Shown: positions 9,961-19,856, counted from the first letter of the stretch. The stretch is 64,000 nucleotides of DNA from Verrucomicrobiota bacterium (GCA_018970725.1 JAGWVU010000007.1:1-64000); one strand, 5' to 3'. Notes: generated by a model from the letters alone, not told the origin. A program made the numbers and translations.

Positions 9961-10827
9961 CTATCGATCCGGCCGCGGGAGCTTGGCGAACGCCGCCCGG
10001 ATTTGTTCCGCGCTGCCCAGAGCCAGGACGACTTCGAATTCAAAGATCATGCCAGGCTGGAGCGCCCAGGTTTGGAGGGGCGCGAGGTAGGAACAGTTGC
10101 CGACCCCGGTGTCGGCGACCCGGTAGGAGGTGACCAGCTCGGCGTGGGGGAAGAAAATGCCGATGCCGCGGTCCCTCGCATCCACCCAGGCGGCCCAGGG
10201 TTCGCTCACTTCAAAGAGGTTGCCCTTGGTTCCGGGGGGACCGGGTTTTCTCCGGGTCAGGGGCGCGTTCGACCAAGGGGTTTGCGAGGCCTCGCAGTAG
10301 ACCAGGGTGTCGTATCGCGGATCCACGAACACGGCGGGTAACTCCTGATGCTTGCGGGTGAGGTGAGGTTTCGTTCCGGTGAAGGTCATGCGGTATTTCA
10401 ACCGGGCGAGGTGCCCGTCCAGACGGAACCACTGTTCCATCACCAGATCCTCCACTTCCTGACCGCCGGCCCACTGACGCGGCCGCGTCTTGACGTGGAG
10501 GGTGTGTTCCCCCGCCGCGGACTCCAGCACGGTCGCGGGTTTCCCCTGCCAGCTTCCGCCCTGCACCGGATTGTAGCACCACGGTTTTCCATTCCAGTTG
10601 GAGCCGTCAGGGTCCCCATAGAAAGATTGTTGGATGTAGCGGCCGTGATCGTAGGCGTTGAGCAGGTTTTCCGTGGAATGTGAGGGCGAGAACCAGCCGA
10701 TGCTGCCCCCCGCGTCCATGTTCGCGCCGAGCCGGATCCTGCCATTGTCCAGAAAAATCCAATGTTCGGCGGCGTGCGACGTGGCGTGGCACAGCGTCAG
10801 GAAAAGCAAGGCCGGGATCGTTCTCAC
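9961..10827 (-). CDS. Secreted protein of unknown function in the isomerase operon
   Basis: The 288-residue product begins with a signal peptide ending near HAA-EHW. The mature part is rich in Trp, Tyr and Gly (NGRIRLGANMDAGGSIGWF, WCYNPVQGGSW), which suggests a beta-rich carbohydrate-binding or mutarotase-like fold; that is only a guess. The start is a GTG sharing four bases (GTGA) with the stop of the upstream sugar-isomerase gene, so the two are translationally coupled. The context suggests a role in handling an external sugar. Confidence 0.7.
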   Translation of the reverse strand: MRTIPALLFLTLCHATSHAAEHWIFLDNGRIRLGANMDAGGSIGWFSPSHSTENLLNAYDHGRYIQQSFYGDPDGSNWNGKPWCYNPVQGGSWQGKPATVLESAAGEHTLHVKTRPRQWAGGQEVEDLVMEQWFRLDGHLARLKYRMTFTGTKPHLTRKHQELPAVFVDPRYDTLVYCEASQTPWSNAPLTRRKPGPPGTKGNLFEVSEPWAAWVDARDRGIGIFFPHAELVTSYRVADTGVGNCSYLAPLQTWALQPGMIFEFEVVLALGSAEQIRAAFAKLPRPDR

Positions 10828-11639
10828 GAGTAAACCAGATCATAGCTGCGGGCGATCCTGTCGAGGAACTCTTCCTGATCGATGCCCCACCATTTGTCCG
10901 AGAAGATTTCCACCTCGCGGTGGCCGGTGAATCCGGCGGCGTCCACCTGGTCGCTGATCTCGCGGATGGGGATGCATCCCTCGCCCATCAGGCCCCGGTC
11001 GTTGAGCAGGTCAACGGTCGGCGTTTTCCAGTCGCAGAGATGAAAGGCGTGGAGACGCCCGGTGCGTCCGGCCCTGGCGATCTGCTCCGGCAACTCCGGG
11101 TCCCACCAGACGTGGTAGACATCGACCGCGATGCCAACTTCCTCCGGGGAGCCGAGCGCGTCGCAGATTTCGTGGGCCTGCCGCATCGTGTTCACGGCGC
11201 TGCGGTCGTCCGCATACATGGGGTGGAGCGGTTCAATGGCCAGTTTCACTCCGGCCGCGCGGGCGGCGGGGAGAAGGGCGGCGATGCCATCGGTGATCTG
11301 TTTGCGGGACTCCGTCAGGGACTGTCCTGGAACGGCGCCGCAAACGAGGACCACGAGCGGGGCGCCGAGGGCATGGGCCTGGCTGATGGCGAGCAGGTTG
11401 TCATCGATGGCCTTTTGCCGGTCCGCGGGGGAATGGGCCGGGAAGAAGCCGCCCCGGCACAAGCTGACCACTTCGAGACCGGCGTCGGCGGTCCGGCGCC
11501 GCACGGTGGCGGGGTCGCGGCCTTCGAGGGCCTGACGCCAGATGGTGATGCCGGTGACCCCGCGTTTGGGGAACGCGTCGAGGCATTGTTCAAGGGTCAG
11601 GGGCTTGGTGGTGATGGTGTGGACGCAGAGGCGGCTCAT
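10824..11639 (-). CDS. Sugar phosphate isomerase/epimerase, TIM-barrel family
   Basis: The 271-residue product belongs to the xylose-isomerase-like TIM-barrel superfamily (AP endonuclease 2 fold), which isomerises or epimerises sugars or myo-inositol derivatives using a divalent metal. Recognisable strands include GVTGITIWRQ, LAIEPLHPMYADDRSA, EVGIAVDVYHVWWDP and GRLHAFHLCDW, with the metal-ligand pattern Glu, Asp-x-x-His, His and Glu (EGCIPI, then HREVEIFS). The ATG at 11639 is chosen because it starts the first barrel strand; earlier in-frame codons give an Arg-rich sequence. The stop overlaps the next gene by four bases. The substrate cannot be named from sequence. Confidence 0.85.
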   Translation of the reverse strand: MSRLCVHTITTKPLTLEQCLDAFPKRGVTGITIWRQALEGRDPATVRRRTADAGLEVVSLCRGGFFPAHSPADRQKAIDDNLLAISQAHALGAPLVVLVCGAVPGQSLTESRKQITDGIAALLPAARAAGVKLAIEPLHPMYADDRSAVNTMRQAHEICDALGSPEEVGIAVDVYHVWWDPELPEQIARAGRTGRLHAFHLCDWKTPTVDLLNDRGLMGEGCIPIREISDQVDAAGFTGHREVEIFSDKWWGIDQEEFLDRIARSYDLVYS

Positions 11640-11703
11640 CGCAGGTCCACTGAAGCCTTGACCTGAGGCGGGTAAAACAGTCTTTTCTGTCCGTCGGTGC
11701 CGG

Positions 11704-11742
11704 AAAAAGCGATGGGAGCGTTTTGGCTCCGCGGCGCCCATC
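11704..11742 (-). terminator. Probable terminator downstream of the DUF1080 gene
   Basis: Read on the minus strand, GATGGG pairs with CCCATC across the sequence, with an inner stem GGAGC/GCTCC, and is followed by GCTTTTTCC. It lies between the DUF1080 stop and the isomerase start, so it would separate two transcription units. Confidence 0.5.
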
Positions 11743-11763
11743 GTCTTGTTGCGTGGCCGGCGG

Positions 11764-12477
11764 TCAGAGCGGCTTGAAGACGAGTTTGCGGAAGGCGATG
11801 GGGCCGTGGTCGCCTTGGACCCGGATGGGGCCTTTGGCGACTTCCCCGGGCAATCCGCCGCGGGTGGGTCCGGTCACCTCGACATCGCGATGGATGACGA
11901 CGCCGTTGAGTTCCACCAAGACAAATCTGGCGTTGGCGGTCTTGGAACCATCCGCCGCGAACCGGGGCGCGCGGAAAATGACGTGAAGGGTCTGCCAGGC
12001 TCCGGGTGGTTTGGCGGCGTTGGCGGAAGGTTTGGTCCCTTCGAACCCCTTGGGCTGGCGGTTCTCGTCCCAGCGCTGGTAAATGCCGCCGAGATCCCCG
12101 GGGCCGAGCTTGTCGGCCGGTTTGCCGAAGCTGTCCAGAATCTGGATCTCGTAGCGGTTCTGAAAGTAGACGCCGGAGTTGGAACCCTTGGGGTAAAGGA
12201 ACTCGATCTCGGCCTCGACGTCGCCGTGTTCGAATTCACTCACCAGGTCATGGGCCTTGCCGGCGTTGCCGTTGAGGAGGATCCCGGTGCCGGGAGTGAC
12301 CTTGGTCCAAACCTTGTCGGTGGGGCTGGCCGCCACGGCGGAGGCGACCGTCCAGTCCGAGGGATCGCCCGTCCAACCGGTCACCTTGGTGGTGTCGAAC
12401 ACATGGGGCGGACCCGGTTCCGCCGGGAGGCTGGCGGGCAGGAGGGCAGCGGCGAGGAGAAGGAGGAGACGTTTCAC
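11764..12477 (-). CDS. DUF1080 (3-keto-disaccharide hydrolase family) secreted protein
   Basis: The 237-residue product has a Leu-rich signal peptide (1-19) and a single DUF1080 beta-sandwich. Family landmarks are EFEHGDVEAEIEFLYP, KGSNSGVYFQNRYEIQILDS and GAWQTLHVIFRAPRF near the end. Some relatives hydrolyse 3-keto-glycosides, and the family is greatly expanded in Planctomycetes and Verrucomicrobia. The start is a GTG three bases after the stop of the upstream membrane-protein gene, suggesting coupling. A probable terminator follows. Confidence 0.88.
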   Translation of the reverse strand: MKRLLLLLAAALLPASLPAEPGPPHVFDTTKVTGWTGDPSDWTVASAVAASPTDKVWTKVTPGTGILLNGNAGKAHDLVSEFEHGDVEAEIEFLYPKGSNSGVYFQNRYEIQILDSFGKPADKLGPGDLGGIYQRWDENRQPKGFEGTKPSANAAKPPGAWQTLHVIFRAPRFAADGSKTANARFVLVELNGVVIHRDVEVTGPTRGGLPGEVAKGPIRVQGDHGPIAFRKLVFKPL

Positions 12478-12480
12478 GGG

Positions 12481-13128
12481 TCAGCTTTTCACGGGGAGGC
12501 TGCCGCGGGCGGAAGCCAGCATGAAACCGGCGACGACATCGATCAACGCCAGCATGGTCACAATGAGGAACGCGGAAGTCGCAGCGCTTTTGTGGACGAG
12601 GAACTCCACGAGGAACGCGCAGAAGACGAACATGGAGAGCATGTGCTCCACGATCGATCCGGCCGGAGCCCGGGCGGACTTGATCAGCTCCACGTAAAGG
12701 ACGATGACGGCGAAGAGCAGGAGGACATCGTTCATGGTCGGATACCAGGGAAGACCGCTCGGCAGGGTCACCTTGAAGAGCGGTTTCACGCTGAGGCTGA
12801 CCCGGTCCGCCTCGCCGAGGGCATGGAGGCTCGGGATGGACGGAAGCGCCGGGCTGGTGGTGGCTTCGGGGGCCGGAGCGGGTGCGGGAGCAGTCGCAGG
12901 GGTCGGCTCGGCCGCGGGGGTCGCCGGGGCCGTTGCAGGTGCCGGGGAGGCGGGTGGGGTTTCGGCGGTCGGTGCCGGGTCCGGTGCCGGGGTGGCGGGA
13001 GCGGCGGCTTCGACCGGGGCCGGGTGATCGATGATCTGTGGCACCACCATGTCCGGGGCGACGATCATCACGAGGTTGAAGACGATGAAGACGAAGAGAA
13101 AGAGGGGAACGCGTTGGATGAAGGTCAT
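12481..13128 (-). CDS. Membrane protein with Ala/Pro-rich periplasmic linker
   Basis: I recognise no named family. The 215-residue product has one N-terminal transmembrane helix (about 8-26), then roughly 60 residues made almost entirely of Ala, Pro, Thr and Glu, then three closely spaced hydrophobic helices in the C-terminal half (NDVLLLFAVIVLYVELI, HMLSMFVFCAFLVEFLV, SAFLIVTMLALIDVVAGFML). The low-complexity linker probably spans the periplasm. It is directly upstream of the DUF1080 gene on the same strand. Confidence 0.7.
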   Translation of the reverse strand: MTFIQRVPLFLFVFIVFNLVMIVAPDMVVPQIIDHPAPVEAAAPATPAPDPAPTAETPPASPAPATAPATPAAEPTPATAPAPAPAPEATTSPALPSIPSLHALGEADRVSLSVKPLFKVTLPSGLPWYPTMNDVLLLFAVIVLYVELIKSARAPAGSIVEHMLSMFVFCAFLVEFLVHKSAATSAFLIVTMLALIDVVAGFMLASARGSLPVKS

Positions 13129-13239
13129 GATCTTCGGTGGGTTGGGGAGTTTCGGGGGCGCAAGGCGGGGCCGCGATTCCCCAGAAAGAGTTTTGCGGAT
13201 GGGGAGGCAACAATCAAGCTGAATCCGGGGGGCGGGCCC

Positions 13240-14754
13240 TCAACTTCCCCGGGAAGCCCGGTGGCGTTGCAGGAGGTGCGTCCACGCGATCACCAATTGT
13301 TCGATGTTCGCCCGGACGAGCACGTGATCAAACCAGGTCTTGAGGGAGTCCACCTTGGCGGTGCTGCCGACGTAAAGTCCGTAGGTCTCGATGCCGAGGC
13401 GGTGCCATTTTTTCCGGTCGAACGGCGTGTCCAGAATGTTGCCGTCGGTGTAGACGGAGATGACATCCGCCCGGCAGAGTTCGGCTCGGTGGGCTTCGAA
13501 GCAGGCCTCGATCCCCTCGCACGGTCCATCACAGTCGAGCGAGAACAGGATGTCGTCGTCAAAGGGCAGGGGGAGCCGGGTGGAGCCGGTTCCGTAGGTG
13601 AGATAGACGTGGCCGAAGATCTTGCGGGCGAGGTGGAGGTGATTGAAGATTTGGAGGAGGGTGAGGCCGGCGAGATGGGGGTCGTGCCACATGGACCCGG
13701 AACAATCGACGACGAGGGCCACGTGGGGAATGCCTTCCGGAACGGCGCGTTTGGCCCGGTAGAATCGTTCGGAGCCGCGGACGTGGTCCCTGAGGGAGAG
13801 GTGCTTGCCGGCGGTCAGGGTCTTGCATTTGGCGACCCCGCCGGGCAAGGCCTTGGCCACCAGGGTCTCGAGACGGCTGCCGATGGCGTTGTTGAAGTGT
13901 CCCCGGTTGCAATCCGGGCGCCACAGGGCGGCGCGGGATTTTGCGTCCCAGTCGCGCAGGGGTTCGGGCAGACCGTCCGGCGGCTCCGGAGGGGAGGACT
14001 CCCTGGAGCCGGGCGCCGCGCCGGGGGTGCTCCGGTAGTCGTCCCCGTGGATGCTGCCGGTGGCGGGTTGCCATCCGCGTTCGGCGGGGCGGGGGAACTC
14101 GTCGAGCCAGCGCCGGCAGAGGGGCACGAGATCGGTGGTGGAGCCGATGTAGGGACTGCCCTTGCGGGTGGCGAGCCGGTAAAAGTGAAGGATCCGCAGG
14201 GTGCGGGCATGGGTTTCCGGGCCGGCCGCCTCGGAAATGCGGAGGAGATGGGCGAGCGCCTGCCGTTGGTTTTCGATGGTGATGAGGCCGAGGAAAACGG
14301 CTTCCGGCGCGGTGGTGAAGAGGAATTCGTATTCCCATTGGGGGCGGTTCCAGCGCAACCATTGGAAGCGATGCCCGAACTCGCGACGCCATCGGGCCTC
14401 GATGCGCGCGTCCTCGAAGAGATTGTGGATGATGAAGGGAATCCCCTGTTCCTTGAGGAGGTCGCCGAGGCGCTGGAAATCTCCCTCGGACCACATGGAA
14501 TGGGCCACCTCATGAAGATAGGTTTCCAGCGCCAGTCCGCCGGGGCGGACCGGAAGTTCCGCCAGTTCGTCAAGACACTCGTTGAGCAGGATTTCGTTGT
14601 GGCCTTCCTCCGGGTTGAGGCGCCAGGCTCCGGTGGTGGGTTGGGATTCCCGTTCCACCCACCGGATCCGGTAGGTCCGGGCGTCGGCCAGCAGGGCGGA
14701 GCGAAGCACCGTGTGGCGACGCAGGACCATCAACTTGTCGCGTTCCGTCAGCAT
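13240..14754 (-). CDS. VWA-domain protein with HExxH motif, partner of MoxR ATPase
   Basis: The 504-residue product resembles CobT-like and other MoxR-associated proteins. An N-terminal part carries HEVAH (81-85) followed by NLFEDARIEARWRREFG (about 111-127), a pattern that could bind metal. A Pro/Ser-rich middle (about 240-265) leads to a von Willebrand A domain with the metal-binding DCSGS (350-354), a later Thr in YGTGS and YTDGN. MoxR/VWA pairs act as metal-insertion or protein-remodelling chaperones, as in cobaltochelatase CobS/CobT. The gene overlaps its ATPase partner by seven bases (ATGCTGA), so the two are co-translated. No cobalamin genes are nearby, so the client is unknown. Confidence 0.85.
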   Translation of the reverse strand: MLTERDKLMVLRRHTVLRSALLADARTYRIRWVERESQPTTGAWRLNPEEGHNEILLNECLDELAELPVRPGGLALETYLHEVAHSMWSEGDFQRLGDLLKEQGIPFIIHNLFEDARIEARWRREFGHRFQWLRWNRPQWEYEFLFTTAPEAVFLGLITIENQRQALAHLLRISEAAGPETHARTLRILHFYRLATRKGSPYIGSTTDLVPLCRRWLDEFPRPAERGWQPATGSIHGDDYRSTPGAAPGSRESSPPEPPDGLPEPLRDWDAKSRAALWRPDCNRGHFNNAIGSRLETLVAKALPGGVAKCKTLTAGKHLSLRDHVRGSERFYRAKRAVPEGIPHVALVVDCSGSMWHDPHLAGLTLLQIFNHLHLARKIFGHVYLTYGTGSTRLPLPFDDDILFSLDCDGPCEGIEACFEAHRAELCRADVISVYTDGNILDTPFDRKKWHRLGIETYGLYVGSTAKVDSLKTWFDHVLVRANIEQLVIAWTHLLQRHRASRGS

Positions 14755-15686
14755 GATTCCAAGGTGAATCCGGCCGCGCGGATGGCGGTTTCCAGGACTT
14801 CGAGTTGTTCGCCCAGCGGGGCGCCGGTCTCCGTGGCTTCGACCCAGATCTGGCCGATCTCGAAGAGCGTATGACCGAGGTCGTCCGGGTGGAAGGCGTT
14901 CTCGATCGCCCGGACCACGGTGCGCAAGGTGAGGGCCCCGTTCAGGGTATGGTCGCTCTTGGCGTTGCCCAGCGCCCGATGCAGTTTGACGAACTTCGCG
15001 CTCAGTTTGGGGTCGAACCCGCGCTCGATCAGGGAGGAGCGCACCACTTCCCGGAAAGAAGCATCGTCCGTTTGCACGTAGGCCACCACAAAGCGCTCCT
15101 TGGCCGCGGCGCAGCCTTCCTCGACATCGAACTCCATGCCGACGTTGCTGGTCGCCACGATGGAAAGGAGGTGGCAGGGGGAGTAAATGAGTTCCTCCCG
15201 GAAGGCCCCGTCTTTCCAGGGTAGGGCGCGGCCGGTGCGGAGCTTGTAACAGCGGACCCCGTGGATCACGTCCGGTTGCAGGGCGTTGAGGAAGATCTCC
15301 CGTTCCCGGACCGGGATGCGGTAGATTTCGTCGATCAGGAGGAAGGTGGCGGCACCGTTGCGGTGGGAACGGTTCACGAGACCGGGCAGCTCGGTCGGTT
15401 CAGAGCAACCGACCGAGCGGAACGCCTCGGTGATGGCACCGTCCTTCCACAGGGTTTGGCCGTTGGAGAGGATCAGGTGCCCGAGCAGGTCACAGGCCTC
15501 GACGCCGCGATGACCCGCGACCTCGATGATTTCGGATTCCGCAAAGCCCTGCTGTCGGGCAAAGGCGCGGGCCCCGGTGGTCTTGCCGGAACCCTGGCTC
15601 CCCTGCAGCACGACCGGGACCCGCGCCTGGCCCCGGCTGGCGTATTTGCAGAGGGTGTAGTTGATCTTGTCTTCCTTCAGCGGCAT
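14748..15686 (-). CDS. MoxR/CobS-like AAA ATPase
   Basis: This 312-residue cytoplasmic ATPase has Walker A GSQGSGKT (29-36), Walker B FLLIDEI (115-121), and a sensor-like segment LLSIVATSN. It probably works on a substrate together with the VWA protein encoded immediately downstream. The ATG at 15686 is preferred over a TTG at 15752 because the extra 22 residues are Arg/Pro-rich and unconserved in appearance. The upstream 400 bp to the divergent GntP gene holds the promoter, though I cannot place it. Confidence 0.85.
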   Translation of the reverse strand: MPLKEDKINYTLCKYASRGQARVPVVLQGSQGSGKTTGARAFARQQGFAESEIIEVAGHRGVEACDLLGHLILSNGQTLWKDGAITEAFRSVGCSEPTELPGLVNRSHRNGAATFLLIDEIYRIPVREREIFLNALQPDVIHGVRCYKLRTGRALPWKDGAFREELIYSPCHLLSIVATSNVGMEFDVEEGCAAAKERFVVAYVQTDDASFREVVRSSLIERGFDPKLSAKFVKLHRALGNAKSDHTLNGALTLRTVVRAIENAFHPDDLGHTLFEIGQIWVEATETGAPLGEQLEVLETAIRAAGFTLESC

Positions 15687-16087
15687 GGCGGTGCGACTTG
15701 ATTTGACGGTTGGTTTCCGGGCAGGGACCGCGCGGACTTCTCCCGGCGGCAAGGTTCAAGGGGCCACGCCCGGTCTGCGGCGGAGGACCGCCGCCCCTCT
15801 GCCGCAGGCCCGGACATTCCGCGGCCAGATAGAGGGGGAGCGGGCTCCACCGCAACCACGTGGGCGATGGATTCACAGAACGGAGAGTCGGGCGCCCGGT
15901 CGCCATCGGAGCGGAACGAGATCCCCTCCCTCCCGGCGCGGCATCCTCCACGACTCATCGTGTTAGACGGACGAGGCTGGCAAACCCATCGAATCTTTTT
16001 AAAAAATCCGCGTGGCGGTTGGGGAGGAGTCGCGGTTGCAAATTCCACTCGACTCCGGGACCCCGAGAGGGCAGCATCCGCGGCGTG
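15687..16087. other. Divergent intergenic region, no gene seen
   Basis: About 400 bp separate the MoxR gene and the GntP gene. Frames across it give Arg/Pro/Gly-rich translations without a recognisable family. An A/T tract, CTTTTTAAAAAATCC, lies near 16006. I see no convincing promoter pair, terminator or RNA. Confidence 0.5.
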
Positions 16088-17551
16088 ATGACTTCCACTT
16101 ACTGGCCCTTCGTCGTTCTCGCCCTCAGCGTGGCGTTCATCGTCTTCGGCATCGGCAAACTGCGGCTCCACGCCTTTCTGGCCCTGGTGCTGGCCGCCTT
16201 GCTCGCGGGTTTGCTCACCGGGAAGGAGAGTTGGGACATCGTGCAGAAGGACGGCACGATCAAAACGGTGTCGCATCTGGCCGGAGTGGTGGAGATGGTG
16301 GGCAAGGGGTTGGGGGACACCGCGCGGGACATTGCCATCAGCATCGCGCTGGCCGCGGTGATCGGGATGAGCCTGATGGAGAGCGGGGGAGCGGACAAGG
16401 TGGTGCGGCGGTTCCTCGCCTTGTTCGGGGAGAAGCGCGCGGGATGGGCGCTGCTGTGGAGCACCTTCGTGCTGAGCGCGCCGATCTTTTTCGACACGAT
16501 GTTCATGCTGATGGCGCCGCTGGCGATGACCCTGGCGCTGCGGACGGGAAAAGACTATGTCCTTTACCTGCTTGCGGTTTGCTGTGCCGGGACCATCACG
16601 CACAGCATGACGGTGCCACATCCCGGGCCGGTGGCGGTGGTGGAAGATTTGAAGATCAGCGTAGGGGAATCCCTCGTGTGGGGCATGGTCATCGGGGCCA
16701 TCGTGTCCGCGCTGGGTTTCCTCGTGAGCCGGATCCTGAATCGGCGCATGCCCGTTGCGGTGCGGGGTTCGGGAGCGGTTTCCCTGGAAAATCTCCAAGG
16801 CATCAGCAACCGACCGGAGAGTGAGCTTCCCTCCTTTTTCTGGAGCATCACGCCGGTGGTCCTGCCGATTCTTCTCATCAGTCTGACCACCGTGTTTGAA
16901 CTGGCGGAGAAAGGCGTTCCCGGAGCAGCGGCCCTGGTCACCCTGTGCGGTGGGCACGATGGGTTCACCTGGGTGCGGCATTGGGTCGATTTCCTCGGGC
17001 ACAAGAACATCGCGCTGCTTATCGGCGCGACTGTGGCCATGGTGGTTCTGGCGCGGCAACGCGGTTACGGTTTGAAAAAGCTGGAGGAATTGGTGGGCCC
17101 GCCCTTGGAAACGGCGGGGATGATCATTCTCATCACCAGTGCGGGCGGGGCTTTCGGGTTGGCCTTGCGCAGCGCCGGGGTGGGGGACTCCGTGAAGGCT
17201 CTGGCCCAGGGTTACGACATCAATCTCCTCTTCCTCGGGTGGCTGGTGGCCGTGATCATCCGGCTGGCGCAAGGCTCCGCCACGGTGGCGATGCTGACCG
17301 CTTCCTCGATCATGGCACCCATGTTGGCGACCACCTCTCTGGGCTGCCATCCGGTCTATCTCTTCTGCGCGATCGGCTTCGGGGCCATGTTTTGTTCCTG
17401 GATGAACGACAGCGGGTTCTGGGTGGTCTCGCGCCTGAGCGGGATGACCGAGCGCGAGACCTTGCGGACCTGGACGCTGCAAACCGGCGCGGACTCGGTG
17501 ATCGGCCTCGTGGTCACCCTGATCGGCAGCAAGTTCCTGCCCATGATTTGA
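16088..17551 (+). CDS. GntP-family gluconate/organic acid:proton symporter
   Basis: The 487-residue integral membrane protein has about 12 hydrophobic helices. It matches the GntP family, importers of gluconate and related sugar acids or hydroxy acids: LRLHAFLALVLAALLAG near the N-terminus, ADKVVRRFLALFGEKRAGWAL, the conserved PIFFDTMFMLMAPLA, TVPHPGPVAV and RLAQGSATVAMLTA. The ATG at 16088 is used because it immediately precedes the first helix; longer in-frame upstream sequence is charged and unlike the family. The SMP-30 lactonase at 19857-20837 would release sugar acids of the sort this carrier could import, although a metal ATPase gene lies between. Confidence 0.9.
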   Translation: MTSTYWPFVVLALSVAFIVFGIGKLRLHAFLALVLAALLAGLLTGKESWDIVQKDGTIKTVSHLAGVVEMVGKGLGDTARDIAISIALAAVIGMSLMESGGADKVVRRFLALFGEKRAGWALLWSTFVLSAPIFFDTMFMLMAPLAMTLALRTGKDYVLYLLAVCCAGTITHSMTVPHPGPVAVVEDLKISVGESLVWGMVIGAIVSALGFLVSRILNRRMPVAVRGSGAVSLENLQGISNRPESELPSFFWSITPVVLPILLISLTTVFELAEKGVPGAAALVTLCGGHDGFTWVRHWVDFLGHKNIALLIGATVAMVVLARQRGYGLKKLEELVGPPLETAGMIILITSAGGAFGLALRSAGVGDSVKALAQGYDINLLFLGWLVAVIIRLAQGSATVAMLTASSIMAPMLATTSLGCHPVYLFCAIGFGAMFCSWMNDSGFWVVSRLSGMTERETLRTWTLQTGADSVIGLVVTLIGSKFLPMI

Positions 17552-17581
17552 GCGGTCGCCCGTTCGGGTGTTGATTGCGCC

Positions 17582-19846
17582 GTGGAAACCAGTTCTTCCT
17601 GTTGCCCGGCGCATCGTCCGGGATCCCATCTCGACCCGGTCTGTGGGATGAAAGTGCCGGATGGATCGTTGCGGCACCGGTTCCGGGGAACGGATTACCA
17701 TTTCTGCTGCGAGGCGTGCCGGCGGAAATTCCGGGCCAACCCCGGGCGTTATCTGGAGGCCTCCGCTTCCATCGGGGTGCCGAGGGGCTCCGGACCCTTC
17801 ACCTGTCCGATGGATCCGGAGGTCGTTCAGGCCGGGCCGGGCCTCTGTCCGAAGTGCGGCATGGCCCTGGAGCCGATGGGGCCGGGCCTGGAGGAAGACA
17901 GCGGGGAACTCGACGCCATGACGCGCCGGTTTGGGTGGTGCGCCGCGGCCGCCCTGCCGATCGTCGTTCTGGCGATGACCTTGGAGCAGGTTCCCTGGGT
18001 CCGGTGGCTGGGCTTCGCCCTTTCCCTCCCGGTGGTGTGGTGGGGCGGTTGGCCGTTTTTCGTGCGCGGCCGGCTTTCGCTCGAGACCGGTCATCTCAAC
18101 ATGTTCACCCTGATTTCCCTCGGGGTCTTGATGGCGTGGGGTTCCAGCGTCGCGGCCCTTCTGGTCCCGGGACTTTTTCCCGGGGCGATGCGTCATCACG
18201 GGGTGGTCCCGGTCTATTTCGAGTCCGCGGTGATGATAGTGACCCTCGTGCTCCTCGGGCAGGTGCTCGAGTTGCGGGCCCGTTCGGCCACCCGCCGCGC
18301 GATCCGCACCCTCCTCGGCCTGGCCCCCCGGACCGCGCGGATCGTCCGTGAGGATGGGACCGAGGAGGACCTGCCCTTGGACCGCGTCCAGCCCGGAGAC
18401 ACCCTGCGGGTCCGTCCCGGGGAAAAAACGCCGGTTGACGGCATGGTGCTGGAAGGGGGGAGCCACATCGACGAGTCGATGGTGACCGGGGAACCGGTGC
18501 CCGTGGCCAAGTCCCCCGGGGACGCGGTGATCGGCGGGACGGTGAACGGGCCCGGGAGCTTTGTCATGAGGGCGGAGAAGGTCGGGGCGGAGACGCTGTT
18601 GGCGCGGATCGCCGGGATGGTGGCGGAGGCCCAGCGTTCCCGCGCTCCGGTCCAGAAACTGGCGGACGTGGTGGCCGGGGTTTTCGTTCCCTCGGTGCTC
18701 GCGGTGGCCGGGCTCTCTTTCCTCGTGTGGCTCTGCCTCGGGCCGGAACCAAGGCTCGCCCATGCCGTGGTCAACGCGGTCGCGGTGTTGATCATCGCTT
18801 GCCCCTGCGCGCTCGGTCTGGCCACCCCGGTTTCCATCATGGTCGCCACCGGCCGGGGTGCTCTCGCAGGGGTCCTGATCCGGCATGCCGCCGCCCTCGA
18901 GCGTCTGGAGAGGGTTGATACCCTGGTGCTCGACAAGACCGGGACCCTCACGGAGGGGAAACCGGAGTTGGTCGCCCTTCGCGCGGAGCCGGGTTTTTCG
19001 GAAACGGAGGTGCTCCGCCTCGCCGCCGGTCTGGAGCAGGCCAGCGAGCACCCGGTCGCCTCCGCGATCGTCCGGGGGGCCCGGGCGCGCGGCCTTCCGT
19101 TGAGCCGGCCGGCCCGCTTCGTCCCGGTGGTGGGCCAAGGCGTGGAAGGGGAGGTGGATGGACGGACGGTGACGGTCGGCCGCTCCGACGGGGCCGGGAT
19201 CACCGTCACGGTTGACGGCCGGGAGGCGGGAACCCTCGTGGTCGCCGACCCGGTCCGGGAAACATCCGCGGAAGCCCTCCGGGCCCTCCGCGCGTCCGGG
19301 CTCCGGATCGTCATGCTGACGGGGGATGAGGAATCGACCGCCCGGGCGGTGGCGGTCCAACTCGGGATCGATGAATTCCATGCCCGCGTTCTCCCCGCGG
19401 AAAAACTGGGCCACATCGCGCGGCTCCAAGCGGAGGGCCACATCGTGGCCATGGCCGGGGACGGGATCAACGACGCACCGGCCCTGGCCCGGGCGGATGT
19501 CGGCATCGCCCTCGGGACAGGCACCGACGTCGCGATCGAGAGCGCCGGGATCACCCTGGTCAAGGGCGACCTCCGCGGCATCGTCCGCGCCATCCGCTTG
19601 AGCCGGGCGACGATGCGCAACATCCGGCAGAACCTCTTCCTCGCGTTTGTTTACAACGCGGTCGGTGTTCCGGTTGCGGCGGGGGTGTTGTGGCCGTCGT
19701 TCGGGATCTTGCTGTCACCGATGATCGCCGCGGCGGCGATGAGCCTCAGCTCGGTTTCGGTGATCGGGAACGCGTTGCGACTCCGCGGGGTGCGTCTGGA
19801 CCCGCCCGCCTTTTCCCGGGACCCGGCCCCGGCAGCCGGAGATTGA
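17582..19846 (+). CDS. Copper-type P1B ATPase with YHS and heavy-metal-binding domains
   Basis: This 754-residue pump should export Cu(I) (or a similar soft metal) across the inner membrane. The N-terminus has a YHS domain (18-59, [16 protein letters not shown]) and a heavy-metal-binding domain (72-97, [14 protein letters not shown]) instead of the usual CxxC HMA domain. The core contains TGEPVPV in the actuator, the ion-binding CPC (407-409), the phosphorylated Asp451 in DKTGT and GDGINDAPA. Length is normal. Translation starts at GTG 17582; the next in-frame ATG would remove the YHS CGM motif. It ends 10 bp from the convergent lactonase gene. The periplasmic copper cluster 1.2 kb further on supports the metal assignment. 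Confidence 0.92.
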   Translation: METSSSCCPAHRPGSHLDPVCGMKVPDGSLRHRFRGTDYHFCCEACRRKFRANPGRYLEASASIGVPRGSGPFTCPMDPEVVQAGPGLCPKCGMALEPMGPGLEEDSGELDAMTRRFGWCAAAALPIVVLAMTLEQVPWVRWLGFALSLPVVWWGGWPFFVRGRLSLETGHLNMFTLISLGVLMAWGSSVAALLVPGLFPGAMRHHGVVPVYFESAVMIVTLVLLGQVLELRARSATRRAIRTLLGLAPRTARIVREDGTEEDLPLDRVQPGDTLRVRPGEKTPVDGMVLEGGSHIDESMVTGEPVPVAKSPGDAVIGGTVNGPGSFVMRAEKVGAETLLARIAGMVAEAQRSRAPVQKLADVVAGVFVPSVLAVAGLSFLVWLCLGPEPRLAHAVVNAVAVLIIACPCALGLATPVSIMVATGRGALAGVLIRHAAALERLERVDTLVLDKTGTLTEGKPELVALRAEPGFSETEVLRLAAGLEQASEHPVASAIVRGARARGLPLSRPARFVPVVGQGVEGEVDGRTVTVGRSDGAGITVTVDGREAGTLVVADPVRETSAEALRALRASGLRIVMLTGDEESTARAVAVQLGIDEFHARVLPAEKLGHIARLQAEGHIVAMAGDGINDAPALARADVGIALGTGTDVAIESAGITLVKGDLRGIVRAIRLSRATMRNIRQNLFLAFVYNAVGVPVAAGVLWPSFGILLSPMIAAAAMSLSSVSVIGNALRLRGVRLDPPAFSRDPAPAAGD

Positions 19847-19856
19847 TGCCTGCGGG

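Noticed and set aside
11746-14874. Long plus-strand frame antisense to the DUF1080, membrane and VWA genes
   Set aside because: Gly/Val/Glu-rich artefact of codon bias; the minus strand has recognisable domains with overlapping start and stop codons.
15677-19441. Long minus-strand frame antisense to the transporter and the P1B ATPase
   Set aside because: The translation is His/Arg/Gly/Pro-rich noise, whereas the plus strand encodes clear GntP and ATPase motifs.
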